A DNA stretch of 64,000 bases, taken from assembly GCF_020882245.1 (NCBI RefSeq), contig NC_083597.1, positions 63,156,152 to 63,220,151 of the forward strand, read 5' to 3'. The position numbers and the translations under genes were made by a program. Shown one piece after another: positions 11,470 through 23,739 of this stretch. Below the pieces are notes generated by a model. That model saw only the letters and a program-made list of their open reading frames with translations. It searched no databases and was not told where the DNA came from. The stretch's first letter is position 1; each line of letters starts with the position of its first letter. The DNA comes from Rhopalosiphum padi. Lineage: Eukaryota; Arthropoda; Insecta; Hemiptera; Aphididae.

Positions 11470-14040
11470 TGCATAAACGCCCTCACGATCCATATTTAAA
11501 CGTTAGATGCAATCCTTTCGCGTTCTACATAAGCACGGCCGCCGTCACCGTTGCCGGTTCATTAGAAGTAATAATATTCTCGGGACTTAATCGCAGCAGC
11601 GAAGCACATAAAAAAAATACAAAAAAATACAAAACAAAACGGCACGTAAATTATTATTCTTGAAATTATTATTTTTTCACTTTGTATAAACAAACACACG
11701 TATATGCACAATAATATGCGTTTAAGATGAGAGAATACTGAATATTCCGATACGCGCGTATTTATGTATACCTATAGCGGGAGTAGGCACAACACTACGA
11801 CTGAATATACTATGTATATATATTATATCGTACTCTCATCAAAAGTACGAAATTAAAACAATTTGTAATTTCTCCGGCCCGTATTCGTGAAGCCAGGTTA
11901 AAAGCTTTGTCATTAATATGTACACGGACAAAAGAATTCGCATTAACATTCTTCGCGTTGATTACACACAACAGCAGTATTTCGAAAACCGATGGTTGCC
12001 GACGAAATAACGACTAAACCTATCTATATAATATCATGATATTATATTTTTGTACATTAAACAACGTTGTGGTAAGAAACAGTGTCCGTATCTATTACAC
12101 GCGTTCAGTTTGCTTTCATCGTTTTGTGGTGTATATATTCACAGAATATTTCTGAACGTATACCGAGTCACACATGAATATTTTAAACGACAGTTTTGTT
12201 CTACGAAAATATGTGTATGAATGTATGTACATATGAATAAATACACATATTTGAGGTGGCCTTTTAAATATTTCAATTGGTCCCACCAAATTATATGAAT
12301 TTTTGATCAAAAAAAAAATAATAATAATAATAATATAGTAACGACTTTAGCTTATGTTGAAGTTTAAAACTATGACACACAAATCATTTACTAATATGAA
12401 ATACGAGCAGCTATTCCTTTTAGGATTGACTGACGTCTATCCTTGAGTATATATTCGTCGAATAAGTAACTAGGTACTGTTTACCTAAACTCGGAAGTCG
12501 ATACTCGGGTGTATAATATTATATCGCATGACGTCGTATTGATGTTCAAGTAATACACGAAACGACGATGATATTATTTTAACACGCTCCACGAAAATAT
12601 AAAACACATAATAAAATAATATCGTTTAATATGCTTTATTTGTGAGACATTTTTGTAAAATCGGTACTTACACATCATAATGAATACAGCCATGATAATA
12701 TTATTATTATAACATTTATAACACATATAAAAGAAAATGTCGATATAATAATATTGAATAAACCGTATTAATAATTATTATTTTTTATTATAATATATAC
12801 GGTTATCGGCTAGGAAAAATCAGTGCCAACAGGGCTACCACAAACTGCACAAACATTACCATCGCAATAAATTTCTCTTCGGCTAATTTGTCCTTCCAAA
12901 AATTAAATACTTAACATAGCGTTAATATACGTGCATAAGGAAAGATTTCCTATTACGGAGATATATTCAATAAAATAGAAATCATTTCGATTTTAAACAA
13001 TTTATGAGTGGAAAAGTTTTCGTAAAGAATCTTTGTCATTTTAAATATCGATGATTTTACCGTCTGTATTGTCGGCAATAATTATTTGTTGTCTTGGTGT
13101 CCATTATTTTGACAAATTTAATTAAATTATATCTATAATTAATAATAAATTTAAAGCTACATTTTTAAGATTAAAACATAACTAAAATTTTGTATTTTAC
13201 GTGTATGAGTTTCGCTGAAGTCCATACGAAGTTTCCCCGGCTGCATTCACACGTACTCATCATTCGACTAGATTAGTGCGAACTGACATAATAATAATAG
13301 TATATTATTATCATAGTTGGCATTATAATATTATTATACGCCAGTGCATTGGGCCAGTGTCGGAGTTTCCTTTTCTTTCATAAATCGTATTTCGCCGAAA
13401 CGAAAGCGAAAACAACGGCAGACAATGCGCAAAATTATATTATATAATCCCGAAATACACAATCGAAAGGAACCGTCGGACAGACAGCAGCAGCCCCATT
13501 GCAGGTGCGATGATCGCCGCCGAGGAATTAATCGAAAATTTCCGCAAAGATTATTATAATAACAACGATAACAATAATAATATTTGGTATCGGTTTTTTG
13601 TTTGCTTTCGAACACAGATGACCACCCGGGGGCCTGGTGGCCCGGGCGTGTGCGGTCAGTGTTTTCTTTTGTAGAACAATGAGTACGCAGCGACGGCGAC
13701 GTAGCACAAAAGCCTAGAAAGTAAGATCTATATAATGTATATTGTGTATATTATACCTCATGATTTGCAGATGTTGTGAGTGATTTCCGTTCACTTTTCC
13801 AATCTTCGAAAAACCGAATTTCGAGTCGACCCTCGTCGCGCAACCACCCTTGCACGCGCGCACGCTCTAATAATATCCGCCGCCGCCGAAAATACCAATC
13901 AACTGTCGAATTATGCACGCAATAATATTATTATTATTATTACTTTTTTGACCACTCCAACACCCTCGGGTTAGAGGGTACAATATATATATATATATAA
14001 ATTGTAAGTTACGAGTGCGTTGAGATTATAAAATCCCCGT
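11470..14040. other. Non-coding, mainly AT-rich
   Basis: No supported gene. A mixed patch at 13,330-13,560 has overlapping short frames on both strands. A GC-rich patch at 13,620-13,650 contains a CCCGGGGGCCTGGTGGCCCGGG-like palindromic cluster. The rest holds ATT/AAT runs and AT-rich sequence. Confidence 0.4.
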
Positions 14041-14054
14041 GAATGTCTTTGCAG

Positions 14055-14150
14055 ACGAAAATCAAATCTAGCGGGGCGCAAGGCACCCTGCGTTATCGCG
14101 CGTATATAATAAAATATTCCGTCTGCAAGTGCCGTTTAAAAACGAATTAA
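14055..14150 (+). other. Weak exon-like segment after a good acceptor
   Basis: GAATGTCTTTGCAG ends at 14,054. One frame is then open for 31 codons (TKIKSSGAQGTLRYRAY and on) to TAA at 14,148-14,150. A second frame starting GTGCCGTTTAAAAACG overlaps its end and stays open to 14,323. No donor of comparable strength was found. Could be chance. Confidence 0.12.
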
Positions 14151-14159
14151 CGAAATCAA

Positions 14160-15680
14160 GTGGTCCTCGTCTGGCCCTTGGGGCACTCGTCTCAGCCGAC
14201 TTCACGTTTACGAAAATAATATACTCGGGCTACCGCCGATACGAACGAAGAGATCGATATCTACCCTACCCCTCGTCGACAGACTTTGGCCGGTTCTCAA
14301 GGAAGTCACACGTTGGTGCGTAATCAATTAACCGTTCGATCGCAATCTGCGAGTTCTTAACGGTACGACAAACACGCCATCGTATACGAGAGGGGTTGCG
14401 GCCCAAACAATTAAGAAAATCGCGCTTATATAGATTACATCGGCGGCGGTATATTTGGTATTATTTCAACGTCACCGCCGCCGCTACCACCACAGATTGT
14501 TTAGTATCCGCGATTTGGTTATAATATGTGTATAGAATGAGAGTATGGATAAATATTAATATGTAATAAAATATAATTTCGCGTTTCGGAAAACGTTTCG
14601 ACGATCAAATCGAAAACAATAATAATAGATGGGCACAAAAAGCGAAACAACTACAATAATATTATAACAGAGAGAAATAGAAGAACGGTTTCGTTTAATC
14701 CTGCAGCAGCAGACTACGATGGTGATGGTTGCAGCAGGATAGTGCCATATGGCCAGTACGAACGTATATTATATAGGTACGTATGTACGTATTTCGTTAA
14801 TTCGACTCGAGTTCAGCTCAACGATACGGTCCATGGCAATCGATTTATATAATATATGTGTGTTATGTATACCTAGGTAGAGAAAAAAACCGACGTTTAT
14901 CGTACGCCCTCGCATATGGCACGTTCCTTTTTCATTATATATTACAACGTATATTATTGTTGTGCGTATACGGTTTTTATTTTACAACTATTAGTAGTTT
15001 CGGTTTCCCTCCCCGTATATCCGTGTCTTTACCGGCAAAAAATCCATATATATATATTTATATCTTCCATATAATTAATTACTCGAGTGGTGCACAAACA
15101 TCCCAAATTGTTATTAAACTCATCGTTCGCTGGGCTCTTATACGATGTCCGGGGTATATTTTATAGCAGTAATATATTATAATATCCTTTTGGGTTTTTT
15201 TCAATTTATAATTTCTCGAAGACGACGTGACCGCGATAAAGCGTTACGGGTTCCGGTTCGTCAGTCGGCTGCCGCCGGCGCATCCACCCCCGTAGTCAGC
15301 CCTACTTCATACACGTTCACGCGACATGTGTGTGTCACCACCGCCACCGCCACCACAACAAACACGCAAAATCAAAAAAAACGTTTTAAGAGGTTCGCCC
15401 CTCGGTCCCAAGACAATGAATATTATATATCAATGGATATATATATATATATATAAATATATATTACCTTTTTCATCCCTAGTTGCACCTTTTTTATTAT
15501 TATTATTATTATTTTTGGGTAAATATCATACCCACACCGCCCGCACCTCCACGCGTCTTCAGCAGTAACCAGATACGAACCATTTGGTCGTGTTTTGTTG
15601 GTTAACTTGTGGTCGACCTAAATACTATCGGACACATATGTCTACTTTTAAGAACCGTCATTGATCTTATTTTTCTGTTC
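14160..15680. other. Non-coding mosaic
   Basis: Mixed-composition patches (14,160-14,480 and 15,230-15,360) alternate with TA and ATT runs. A CCACCGCC-type run at 15,330-15,360 and TA runs at 15,430-15,465 explain the translated frames here. No gene is supported. Confidence 0.4.
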
Positions 15681-15688
15681 ACCTGCAG

Positions 15689-15768
15689 CGATACCAACTA
15701 AGGATCCTCGAACCTATATATTAATTTCTTTAGATACCGCCACTACATTCAATCGTCTTTTCATGTGA
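15689..15768 (+). CDS. Candidate terminal exon, 25 codons, unrecognised
   Basis: The acceptor is excellent: ATTTTTCTGTTCACCTGCAG ending at 15,688, a 20-base pyrimidine-rich tract with CAG. Two bases finish a codon, then the frame reads IPTKDPRTYILISLDTATTF and NRLFM before TGA at 15,766-15,768. Amino-acid composition is natural and not repeat-derived. Entry phase fits the donor at 8,400 (G plus CG gives Ala). AATAAA polyadenylation-like signals occur at about 15,963. Too short for any family assignment. Confidence 0.22.
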
Positions 15769-15912
15769 TGTTTTGCATATCCTGACTATCGATGCGAAGA
15801 ATATTTTTAACAATCAACAATGCATGAATACGACAATCGATAAAAAAAATACAATGCTCCGCGGTAGACCAGAAAAAAAGTGATTATGTTTCACATCTAA
15901 AATTCGCATGTT

Positions 15913-15960
15913 AAGAGATTTATAAGTAGCTAGGTATACCTAGCTACTTATAAATCTCTT
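15913..15960. repeat. Perfect 48-bp palindrome
   Basis: AAGAGATTTATAAGTAGC plus TAGGTA is followed immediately by its exact reverse complement, centred between 15,936 and 15,937, with no spacer and no mismatch. The symmetry breaks at both outer bases. The centre contains TAGGTATACCTA. It could extrude a cruciform or fold as a 24-bp RNA stem. No flanking target-site duplication was noticed, so a transposon origin is not shown. Confidence 0.97.
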
Positions 15961-15969
15961 TGAAATAAA

Positions 15970-16255
15970 AAGCGAAAAAAATAAACGTTCGGCGATTCAA
16001 CAATATCTTAATGATATAAAAATAAACATATTAATAATATGATTTATAAAATACGTTTTGACCGTGGGAGAACCGAGAACTTATATAGGTATAACATTTA
16101 CCACGCATATATTATAAAGAGATCATAAACCTAGGTTTTGAAAAGTCAATGACAAAAAAAATTACTGTTTTAGCGATGGCGCGTATGTCTCGCTATGATT
16201 GTCTCTTTTTCCATACACTTCGAAATTTGAAATTAAAAAAAAAACTTTGCTCACA
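15970..16255. other. AT-rich spacer
   Basis: No feature beyond short A runs between the palindrome and the regulatory-looking patch that follows. Confidence 0.5.
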
Positions 16256-16299
16256 AAGAAAGCACTCGAACGACGTGTTTTATGCTAGGGGGGCAAGAT

Positions 16300-16430
16300 G
16301 TTAATCGTAAGCAACCGTCCAATGTTTACACAGTTTATCTTGGGAGACGGCGCTTGACTTGGCCGCTATCCGGTGATGAGATCCGCCTATCCGTCTGTAA
16401 ACATTTTAGCGTTCGTCCAATCACTGCGCG
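16300..16430. promoter_or_regulatory. Candidate regulatory module with paired forkhead-type sites
   Basis: AATGTTTACA at 16,321-16,330 and its exact reverse complement TGTAAACATT at 16,396-16,405 lie 65 bp apart. Both contain the TGTTTAC core bound by forkhead factors. Each half also has a GTCCAAT element, one overlapping the first site at about 16,317 and one after the second at about 16,415. The block is less AT-rich than its flanks. The pairing is seen directly; the function is inference. Confidence 0.35.
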
Positions 16431-16923
16431 CCGGATATACGCGCGTCGCTTGACTATATATATATTATCCTCTTAGTGTGTAGGTACATCCGTAAGTGCT
16501 GCTGCAGCAGCGTATATATGTATAAATGTATAATATTATGTTAAACTAAAAATGTCTGCGGTGCTACTTCTTAAGATATACGAGTGAGTATAATATAGGC
16601 CACGAACGAGTGTTTTCAATGTTAAAAAAACGTATGTTTTCAAATTTGGAGACGAAAAAAAGTTCAAACAAAATATACCTATAGTAAAAGCCCTGCATAC
16701 GCCGCACAATATAAGTATATTGTATTTTGTCGACAGAAGTTCGTTTGTTTCGACACATATGGCTCAGAAGGTGTGTCACAAAGTAATTAGAACACTATGT
16801 AAGTTGTACAGTCTTTTTCCTCTATCGTTATTTGGTATATTATTATTATATGGAGGTATATATAATCGTCGGTGTACAAGTGTTGCGCGGTGTTAATTAC
16901 AATAGACGTGGTTATGTATATAA

Positions 16924-17100
16924 CTACGAGTATATATTATATACTCGTACATAGCACATAGGTACTGTTGTCACTCCTTTTGTCGAGTTGTCGCACCTGT
17001 CTAAATCTTTCCACGCTTCAGGATATATATTAGACACTGTTTGCACAACCGGCTTTGAACACTTGTTAAATAGACGTGGAAAATTTAAATTGTGATCCAT
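16924..17100 (-). CDS. Candidate small ORF, 58 aa, unrecognised
   Basis: The frame starts at ATG on the minus strand (17,100) and reads MDHNLNFPRLFNKCSKPVVQ, then TVSNIYPEAWKDLDRCDNST, to TAG at 16,924. The composition is protein-like (Asp, Asn, Lys, Pro, Trp, Cys spread evenly) although the DNA is AT-rich, where a run of 58 open codons is not common. The last ten codons lie in a 25-bp near-perfect inverted repeat (16,925-16,949), so a real protein may have ended or spliced earlier, for instance at GACAG followed by GTGCG. An A-rich tract precedes the start codon. This could be a small gene, an exon, or a decayed transposon ORF. No domain recognised. Confidence 0.28.
   Translation of the reverse strand: MDHNLNFPRLFNKCSKPVVQTVSNIYPEAWKDLDRCDNSTKGVTTVPMCYVRVYNIYS
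16925..16949. repeat. 25-bp inverted repeat
   Basis: TACGAGTATATA, one T, then TATATACTCGTA: 12-bp perfect arms around a single base. It overlaps the end of the 58-codon ORF. Confidence 0.9.
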
Positions 17101-17139
17101 TTTCGTTTTTTTTTTTGTTTTTTTTTTCAAGTTACCGCC

Positions 17140-20100
17140 ATAATATTTATGCTCGCAGATAATTTGTATATAGACGAATATAACAGTCGTATTATGTTAT
17201 TATTATAATATGCAAGTAAAATACAATAATGTATATTTTTTTTATTGATTCAACGGAAATTTAAAATATTAATAAAAAACGTAAAGAGGTAAGTGTAATC
17301 ACCCGTTACAGTGACGTCCCGAATGCGTACGATGATAAAATAATAAACATTTTATTGTATGTTTCTCCGGCACATAAAAACTATACGCGTCATAGTCCAA
17401 AAAAATTGATACTGCCTCTGACCAATAATGTATATAGACACGGACCTTGGAGACCTAAGTTTTGCAGCTGCTTTCTTCCACACTGCACCCGTACGACCGT
17501 ACCCCTTGTCGTGTCGTTGGTTGGCCTAGTGCTGCAAACTATATAACATAACGTCCCCTATTTTTCCATACTCGTCACACCCCAGTGCTCCTAAAAGGTG
17601 CACTCCCCTTTGCACTATTCCCTCACAATGTAATAGTGCGTATGTGTATACTATTAGGTGTACGCTTTTGGGCCACAAGTCTATTTGCTTTTATGATGAT
17701 TAAGATTATTTTACAGATCGTGTGTTAGGTTTGTCGTTTGTCGAGTATCCAATAAAATTAAAGCTAATGTAACAATAACAACAATAGCACGTATAATAAT
17801 ATAATAAAAAAGAAAATATATGCGTCACATAAAATCAATTTGTTTTAGACTTTTAGAGACGTGCGTACACCTACTGTCTAAAACTAGAAACCTAAAGATA
17901 CTTGATTAGTTATCCGTGGACACTAAATATATTCTTATTTTATCGTCATAAATACATTATATTTGACTGCCTTATACAGAGAATTATAAACCAACGATGA
18001 TTTAAAAAAATTAATCTAAAACATTTTGTACAGTAAATTAAAACGATCAGTATTTGTTCGTTACGTTTATTTCTCTCCATTTATGTATGTTTTCCTCTTG
18101 TCTATAATATATTATGAAGTGTTTTGGGGGCCCGCAGACTGCTCAAATATACTGAACTACTATAATGACAACTGTCACACGCAATAATATGCGGTGCAAA
18201 CGATATGTGGGAACAAACGTGTCTTAAATGTAATATGAATTGTTATGGCAAACTAAAACAAATAAGTATACACACATACAAAACACGACGAAACAATAAA
18301 ATTAAGAAGCGGATGTGCTCTGAGAAATAACAAATTCGACTGTATAATATACCGTCCTTAGGCAAACGTTTATATTGTGGTCCTTCCGAGTAGAGACATA
18401 TGTCTGTACTAATAACAATTATTATAGCGTATACGTGAAGACGTGAAGATTGTAGGCATGACGTACTTATTTTTCGTGTTAAATATGTTTCGTCGGTGTA
18501 TTCTTTAAATTTAATTTCATTGCTGCTGAACCATAAGTCAATGATTTTAAAAATCGTCGCATAAATTCACATATAAAAAGATTATGATTACATTTTGTAC
18601 GTTATCATCGTTGATTGGATGAACACGTTATATAATATACATACGTATAGTGAACGTTTGCGATTTTAATTCTAAGAAAATACGAATTTATATATGCAAT
18701 ACGTTATAGTGAGTCGAAAAGCTCGAAGAATCTAAAATGGATTATAAAATCTAATAACGACTAATGTGATATGGCTTCCAATGGAATTAAAAAATGTAAT
18801 TGGAGATTTTCTTTATCGATCGTATTGAATCGCTCGCGTTTTCTTTTCTATATAATAAATAACCGACGTTTTGACGTACGCGTGTGTATGTTTACAAAAC
18901 AATTTAATTAATTTATCGGTCTTCTTTGTCACACATTTTAATAAAGCATTTAAGCAAGTGTAAAAGTCGAAAACGAAGTAATGAAACGAACATATTATGG
19001 ACGTAGGTATAATATATATATTATTATAATGTACCTAGTTGTTATTTATTTTTTTTTAATAATTTTTAAACCTAATAAATCTTACCGCAAAAAAAAGTGT
19101 TTGCATTACCTATTATAAATAATAATATACCTATTTAAATGTATTATAACATCACATAAGCCTAAACTAACAAACATTAATTTAATCACGTGAAGGGCCT
19201 CTCGCGAAAAAAAAAGGTTTCCACAAGGAACGTTTGGTACGTATGTGATTTGTATACAAATACATTTATTTTTATTAATCCATGTATATAGAATATAGGA
19301 ACGAAACAGTTAAGTATTATATCATACACGAATCTGTTAGGCGTTCGTTAACAGCAAACCTAAAATCTTGATATTACGGTCGATACATTTATTTCTCGAT
19401 GTATTAATAACACAACCCTTGCGTTTAAGAATATTGCGAAATAATCGTCGTGTCCATTATAAGTACCAATTATTATAGCAGGGGTCCAAAACAATAGTGG
19501 TACAGCACGTATAACTCGCAGTCGGTCGGCATTAAATAAACTACGCCGCAACGATAAAATTTAAATAAAACTGTGGGGGGGGACAAACGAGACGAACAAA
19601 CTTTATTTGTACATGAGTTATATTCATTAAGTAATTTACCGGTAGAAACATTTGAAGTAGGTACCTACAATTTACATACAATATATATATATATATATTA
19701 TAAAAACCACGTACTGCTGCTGCATCGACTATGCCTATAGTATATTATAATATACTCTTTTAATTTCTACAACATTTTTTTAAAAACATAGGGTTTAAAT
19801 GTCAACTTCGACTTAATATTATAATTCATTTCTTAAGGACTGAGGTACTTTTTTTTCTTTCATAATCGACGTCCTTAAAATTGACATGGTAGTTTTAATA
19901 GGCTGACTCAGTTTTTACGTTAAATAAACCTAGTTAATAATATCATATACGCACGAGCCATTTTTTCTAACTATTTTATTCAGTATAAAGACTGAAAATG
20001 TAGTTAATATATACAAAAAAAGTATGTATCACCATATTATTATATTATTCTATAGACAAAGCGGTAAATACTATATGTGCGCGTTGTATAAGTAAAAGAC

Positions 20101-20900
20101 AAATACCAATATATATATATATAATATTATATACTTCAGAAATGTACAATAATATGTATATTAATTATTAACACATAAATAATTAAATAAAAATAAGATT
20201 CTACTTAAAAAAATATGCTCCGTTCATTAAAAATACAACTCGTCTACGTTCTGCGGTCTTTTTTTTAAAAATATATTTAGTTTAAGATTTAGAATATATT
20301 TTTTTTTTGTGGTTTTATAATGAATCTTGCACGGGCGTTTCGTAACTTACGTAATTGATGGAAGTTTTTATTGCTGAGTATCTTTGAAACGGTAAAATTT
20401 CTCTTTTGCCCGTAGGTGTATGTGTACAATATTATATATACACGCGAGCGTTTATACACATTATATGATAAGTATTTGGTTTACAGTTTTATGCGTAATT
20501 AAGCTATATTATACCACTACCGATGCGAAACTATCAATTGCCACGCGTGTGTAAATAAGTCTGTAATATTTAAAATGTTATACATTTCGCCGATAATATT
20601 ATTGTAACGTAACAATATAAATATACATAAATTATTATCGCGTCATTCAGAAGGAAATACATTTTCTAGTTGGAAAATCAGTCTATAGAAGTATAGAACA
20701 TTATTGTGCGTATTACATAATACGTATAACAATATATATTCATAATAGATAGGTATTATTATATATTTTTGAAAATTACAATTTATTTGTGAAGATAAAA
20801 CGTTTCAAATTTATTTAAACGAATTCGTTTGCGAAATTGCTATTTGTATTAACATATATTAGAATATACCTACGTCGATATCATTTCGGTTTAGATTCGG
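17140..20900. other. AT-rich region without a recognisable gene
   Basis: A mixed patch at 17,340-17,560 has a 63-codon frame without coding signal. From 17.7 to 20.9 kb the DNA is AT-rich with TA and ATT runs and a TAGGTACCTA palindrome at 19,658-19,667. The AGAG/GTAAGTG match at 17,287 is followed by an acceptor only 23 bases later, too short for an intron. Confidence 0.5.
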
Positions 20901-20930
20901 TGGTGTGTATATTATTCTGGCGATAAAAGT

Positions 20931-21059
20931 ATGTCGACGTACTCAATGAAAAAGTTTTCGGGTAAGCCAAGCGGCGGCGACGACAAACTACAACCCACAG
21001 CGGCAGCAACCGTGCAAGCCACAACGCAAAAACGATTGTGTGGCGACTCAAAAAATTAG
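20931..21059 (+). CDS. Candidate small ORF, 42 aa, unrecognised
   Basis: The frame runs from ATG (context AAAAGTATGTC, A at -3) to TAG at 21,057-21,059: MSTYSMKKFSGKPSGGDDKL and then QPTAAATVQATTQKRLCGDS plus KN. It is hydrophilic, mixed, and uses many G/C-ending codons, unlike flanking DNA. A GTAAGC donor sequence lies inside it at codons 11-12 (TTTTCGG followed by GTAAGCC), so a short first coding exon of about ten residues is an alternative. No homologue recognised. Confidence 0.25.
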   Translation: MSTYSMKKFSGKPSGGDDKLQPTAAATVQATTQKRLCGDSKN

Positions 21060-21762
21060 GAGTGGAAAGAAAATACGCCCGCGGAAGTACTTCTTCTCAT
21101 TTTTTTTTTATCGTTTGGTTTCGTATATTTAGCTTTAGTATACTTGCGTACATCGACCCCTCGATGTACATTATATACATATAGCTACACCAGCTATACG
21201 TATATTATATTATGTGTATGCATGTATAACGTATATACATATATTGCTGCACCACCACATCTATCCCACGTGACCGTCTTATTATCACGTGTCTCTTTGT
21301 GTGTCTCGGGTGCACTTCTTAAAAAAAAACTACTGTCGAGTAGGCATCGTATCCGAACTCCACGACAGGGTATGCGTAGGAGAGGAGATTTTTTTTTAGT
21401 CATCCGATGCACGAGGTCCTTAAGGATCGTCGTCGCCGTTGCACTCTGTGTATACGCTGCGCGTATATTATATAGACCTCTTAACGTCGACTGCCTACTT
21501 TCGTCAACCCCTCCCCTCAACCCCACTCATCGTCTGCAACGGTGTCGTCATCTCTAGCCGACTGCACCACCGCCGCTAACACTTCGCGCGCGTTCTCTCC
21601 CCCGATATCGATACGTCTGCAGTTGCACAGGGGTGATCTTCTTTTGTCTTAACTGCGCATCGGTATATAGCGTGGGTGGAGGGTTACGACGGAGACGACG
21701 ACGACGACGATATATACCACAACGATGACGACAAGTATATCGTAGAAGAGAAAACGAGTGGA

Positions 21763-21785
21763 AGAGAGAGAGAGAGAGAGAGAGA
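21763..21785. repeat. (AG)n microsatellite
   Basis: About 11 AG units inside a longer GAGA-rich purine stretch (about 21,750-21,860). Such tracts can bind GAGA-type factors in insects; that role is inference. Confidence 0.9.
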
Positions 21786-23553
21786 AACAGCAAAGAGAGA
21801 GTGTCAGAGAAAAACAGAGTAAGAGAGTAGAAGAGTAAAGTGAGACAGAAAAGAGTGCAAAAAAAGATGTGGGGAAAAAAATTCGCATTAAAGATTTCAT
21901 CTCTTCAGCGTGGCCTATGATTATGTGCGCACGCGAGAGGTAGTACATTAATAATGCCCTCGCGTTAAAATAAAGCCTCTCCCTTCCCTACCACCCGGAT
22001 TAATATCCTCACGCCATCGTCTTGTTTTTATTCGCGTATTACCTCCGTCACTATAATAGTTGTCGTTGTCGTCGTCGCCGTCGTCATGGCCATACGATAT
22101 ATATCTATGTATATACATACGATTATAAATACGTAGAGCATTGACGCATTGTTTCTTATACAATATTATAATATACATATATATAAAATCCAACAGCATG
22201 TCAAAGTTCACCAACGAAGGAGGAGCGCATCAAAGTTTTTTTTATACAATATAATATCTTGTTTTGATTACAATATGCGCGTGAGTTACACAAAACCACT
22301 GGGAAAAAATAATTATTAAAAAAAAAAAATAGTATATCAAAAATTAAAATACACTATAGGTATATTATGGATTTTTGTATGTGTGTTATAAAATTTCATC
22401 ACGTGTCAAAATCCGTGAATATTCTCGATGAAAAATATATTTTTTAAGTTGTGCGCAAACTCGTTCTAAGTGTTTATAATATTTTTAATATTTATATACG
22501 TACTTTGACACGTTTATAATATTTTGAGTACTTTAACACGTTTTCGAAACGTATAATAATTTTTATTAAGACAATTCGAAAAATCATACAAAGCATTTTT
22601 TGTTGATATACCTTTACATACCTTTATAATATTCAATTTTTTATTGTTACTGTTTTAATCTCGAAAGTGTTTTAAGATTGTTTAATGTTTATATGTTCTA
22701 TTATTTTTCCTTGTAAAGTAAATGTAGAAAAAATTTAGTTTTATAACGATCGACAACATTATTTTAATAATTAAATATTATATACGCGCGAAGTAATTAT
22801 ATGAAATCAAATATTAATTATTTACACACAAAAAAAAATGTTAAGGAGCATTGCGTTTTTATGTTTGTCAAATTAAGTAAGGTATAGCTTATACTTTTTT
22901 TAATACACGCTATAATGTGTTTAACAATGCAAGAAAGGGTCTTTAACTTAACGCTTCGAGTATTTTGCACCCAAACTATAAAACGTCATGGAGAACGCAT
23001 TAATGTCATTGCAGAGTTTTCGTATTTGTTTTTAATTTCTTAATGCTATATATATAGGTAAAGCGTAAGTATGTAGGTATATGAGAGTATAATAACGTCC
23101 TATATTATTTATATATGTGATTATATATAGTGCGAATATTATAATCTTATTGTGACTAAAGACTAAAGATATTAATATACTATGAATATTAAAAAGTATA
23201 TGATAATAATAAATAAAAACGATGTGTATATGTTAGAAACGATTATGGCTATATGACTTTACTGAATTTGAATTGTAAAGAAAAATACTCAATCAAATGA
23301 CATGTATAATATACCTATATCGAAATATTGTAGTCAAATTGCACAAAAATATAGAAAAAACAATGATCCTGCGATGTTTGAACGAGAAAGTCGACTAGAA
23401 GAGAATTAATTGTGATGTTATTTGTACGTCTTACAGACCTGCCGCAGTGCGAAAACATCTAAAACGAACATCCGACCCGAAACCGACTACAATACATACA
23501 CACTAGTCAAGAGATATTATTATTACTATTATAGGTCGTGCATGCAAATCATT

Positions 23554-23575
23554 ACACACACACACACACACACAC
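23554..23575. repeat. (CA)n microsatellite
   Basis: About 11 CA units, uninterrupted. Confidence 0.9.
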
Positions 23576-23739
23576 TTGCGGAACGCAGTATACTCTGTAT
23601 GGGTGAATATATATATATATGGAAGTGTATAGTAGTCACATGTAAGAGCAGGTAGTTAATACGACAATAATAGAAAGTCGTAGTTGTATAATATGTGAGG
23701 GTGAGTGTGTGTACGATACGAAGAGATGACGACAACGGT

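Larger units (their letters stand above)
21070..23730. other. Mixed then AT-rich non-coding DNA
   Basis: Bases 21,140-22,220 are a CpG-containing patchwork with GAC/GTC and GA repeats. Several long frames on both strands there are built from these repeats. A weak minus-strand start-plus-donor (MAMTTATTTTTT ending ACGGAG/GTAATA at about 22,039) is low-complexity. Bases 22,230-23,400 are strongly AT-rich; near 22,500 two copies of a GTACTTT(G/A)ACACGTTT unit lie about 35 bp apart. Confidence 0.45.

Noticed and set aside
11224..11493. Cys/Val-repeat and Thr/His-repeat frames
   Set aside because: Direct translations of the AC microsatellite.
15690..15720. GGTTCGAGGATCC-like B-box on the minus strand, possible tRNA
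   Set aside because: The B-box consensus is not met and no acceptor stem or A-box can be folded around it. No other tRNA was found.
17281..17310. AGAG/GTAAGTG donor followed by TTACAG acceptor
   Set aside because: The implied intron would be only 23 bases, far below any insect minimum, and no frame crosses it.
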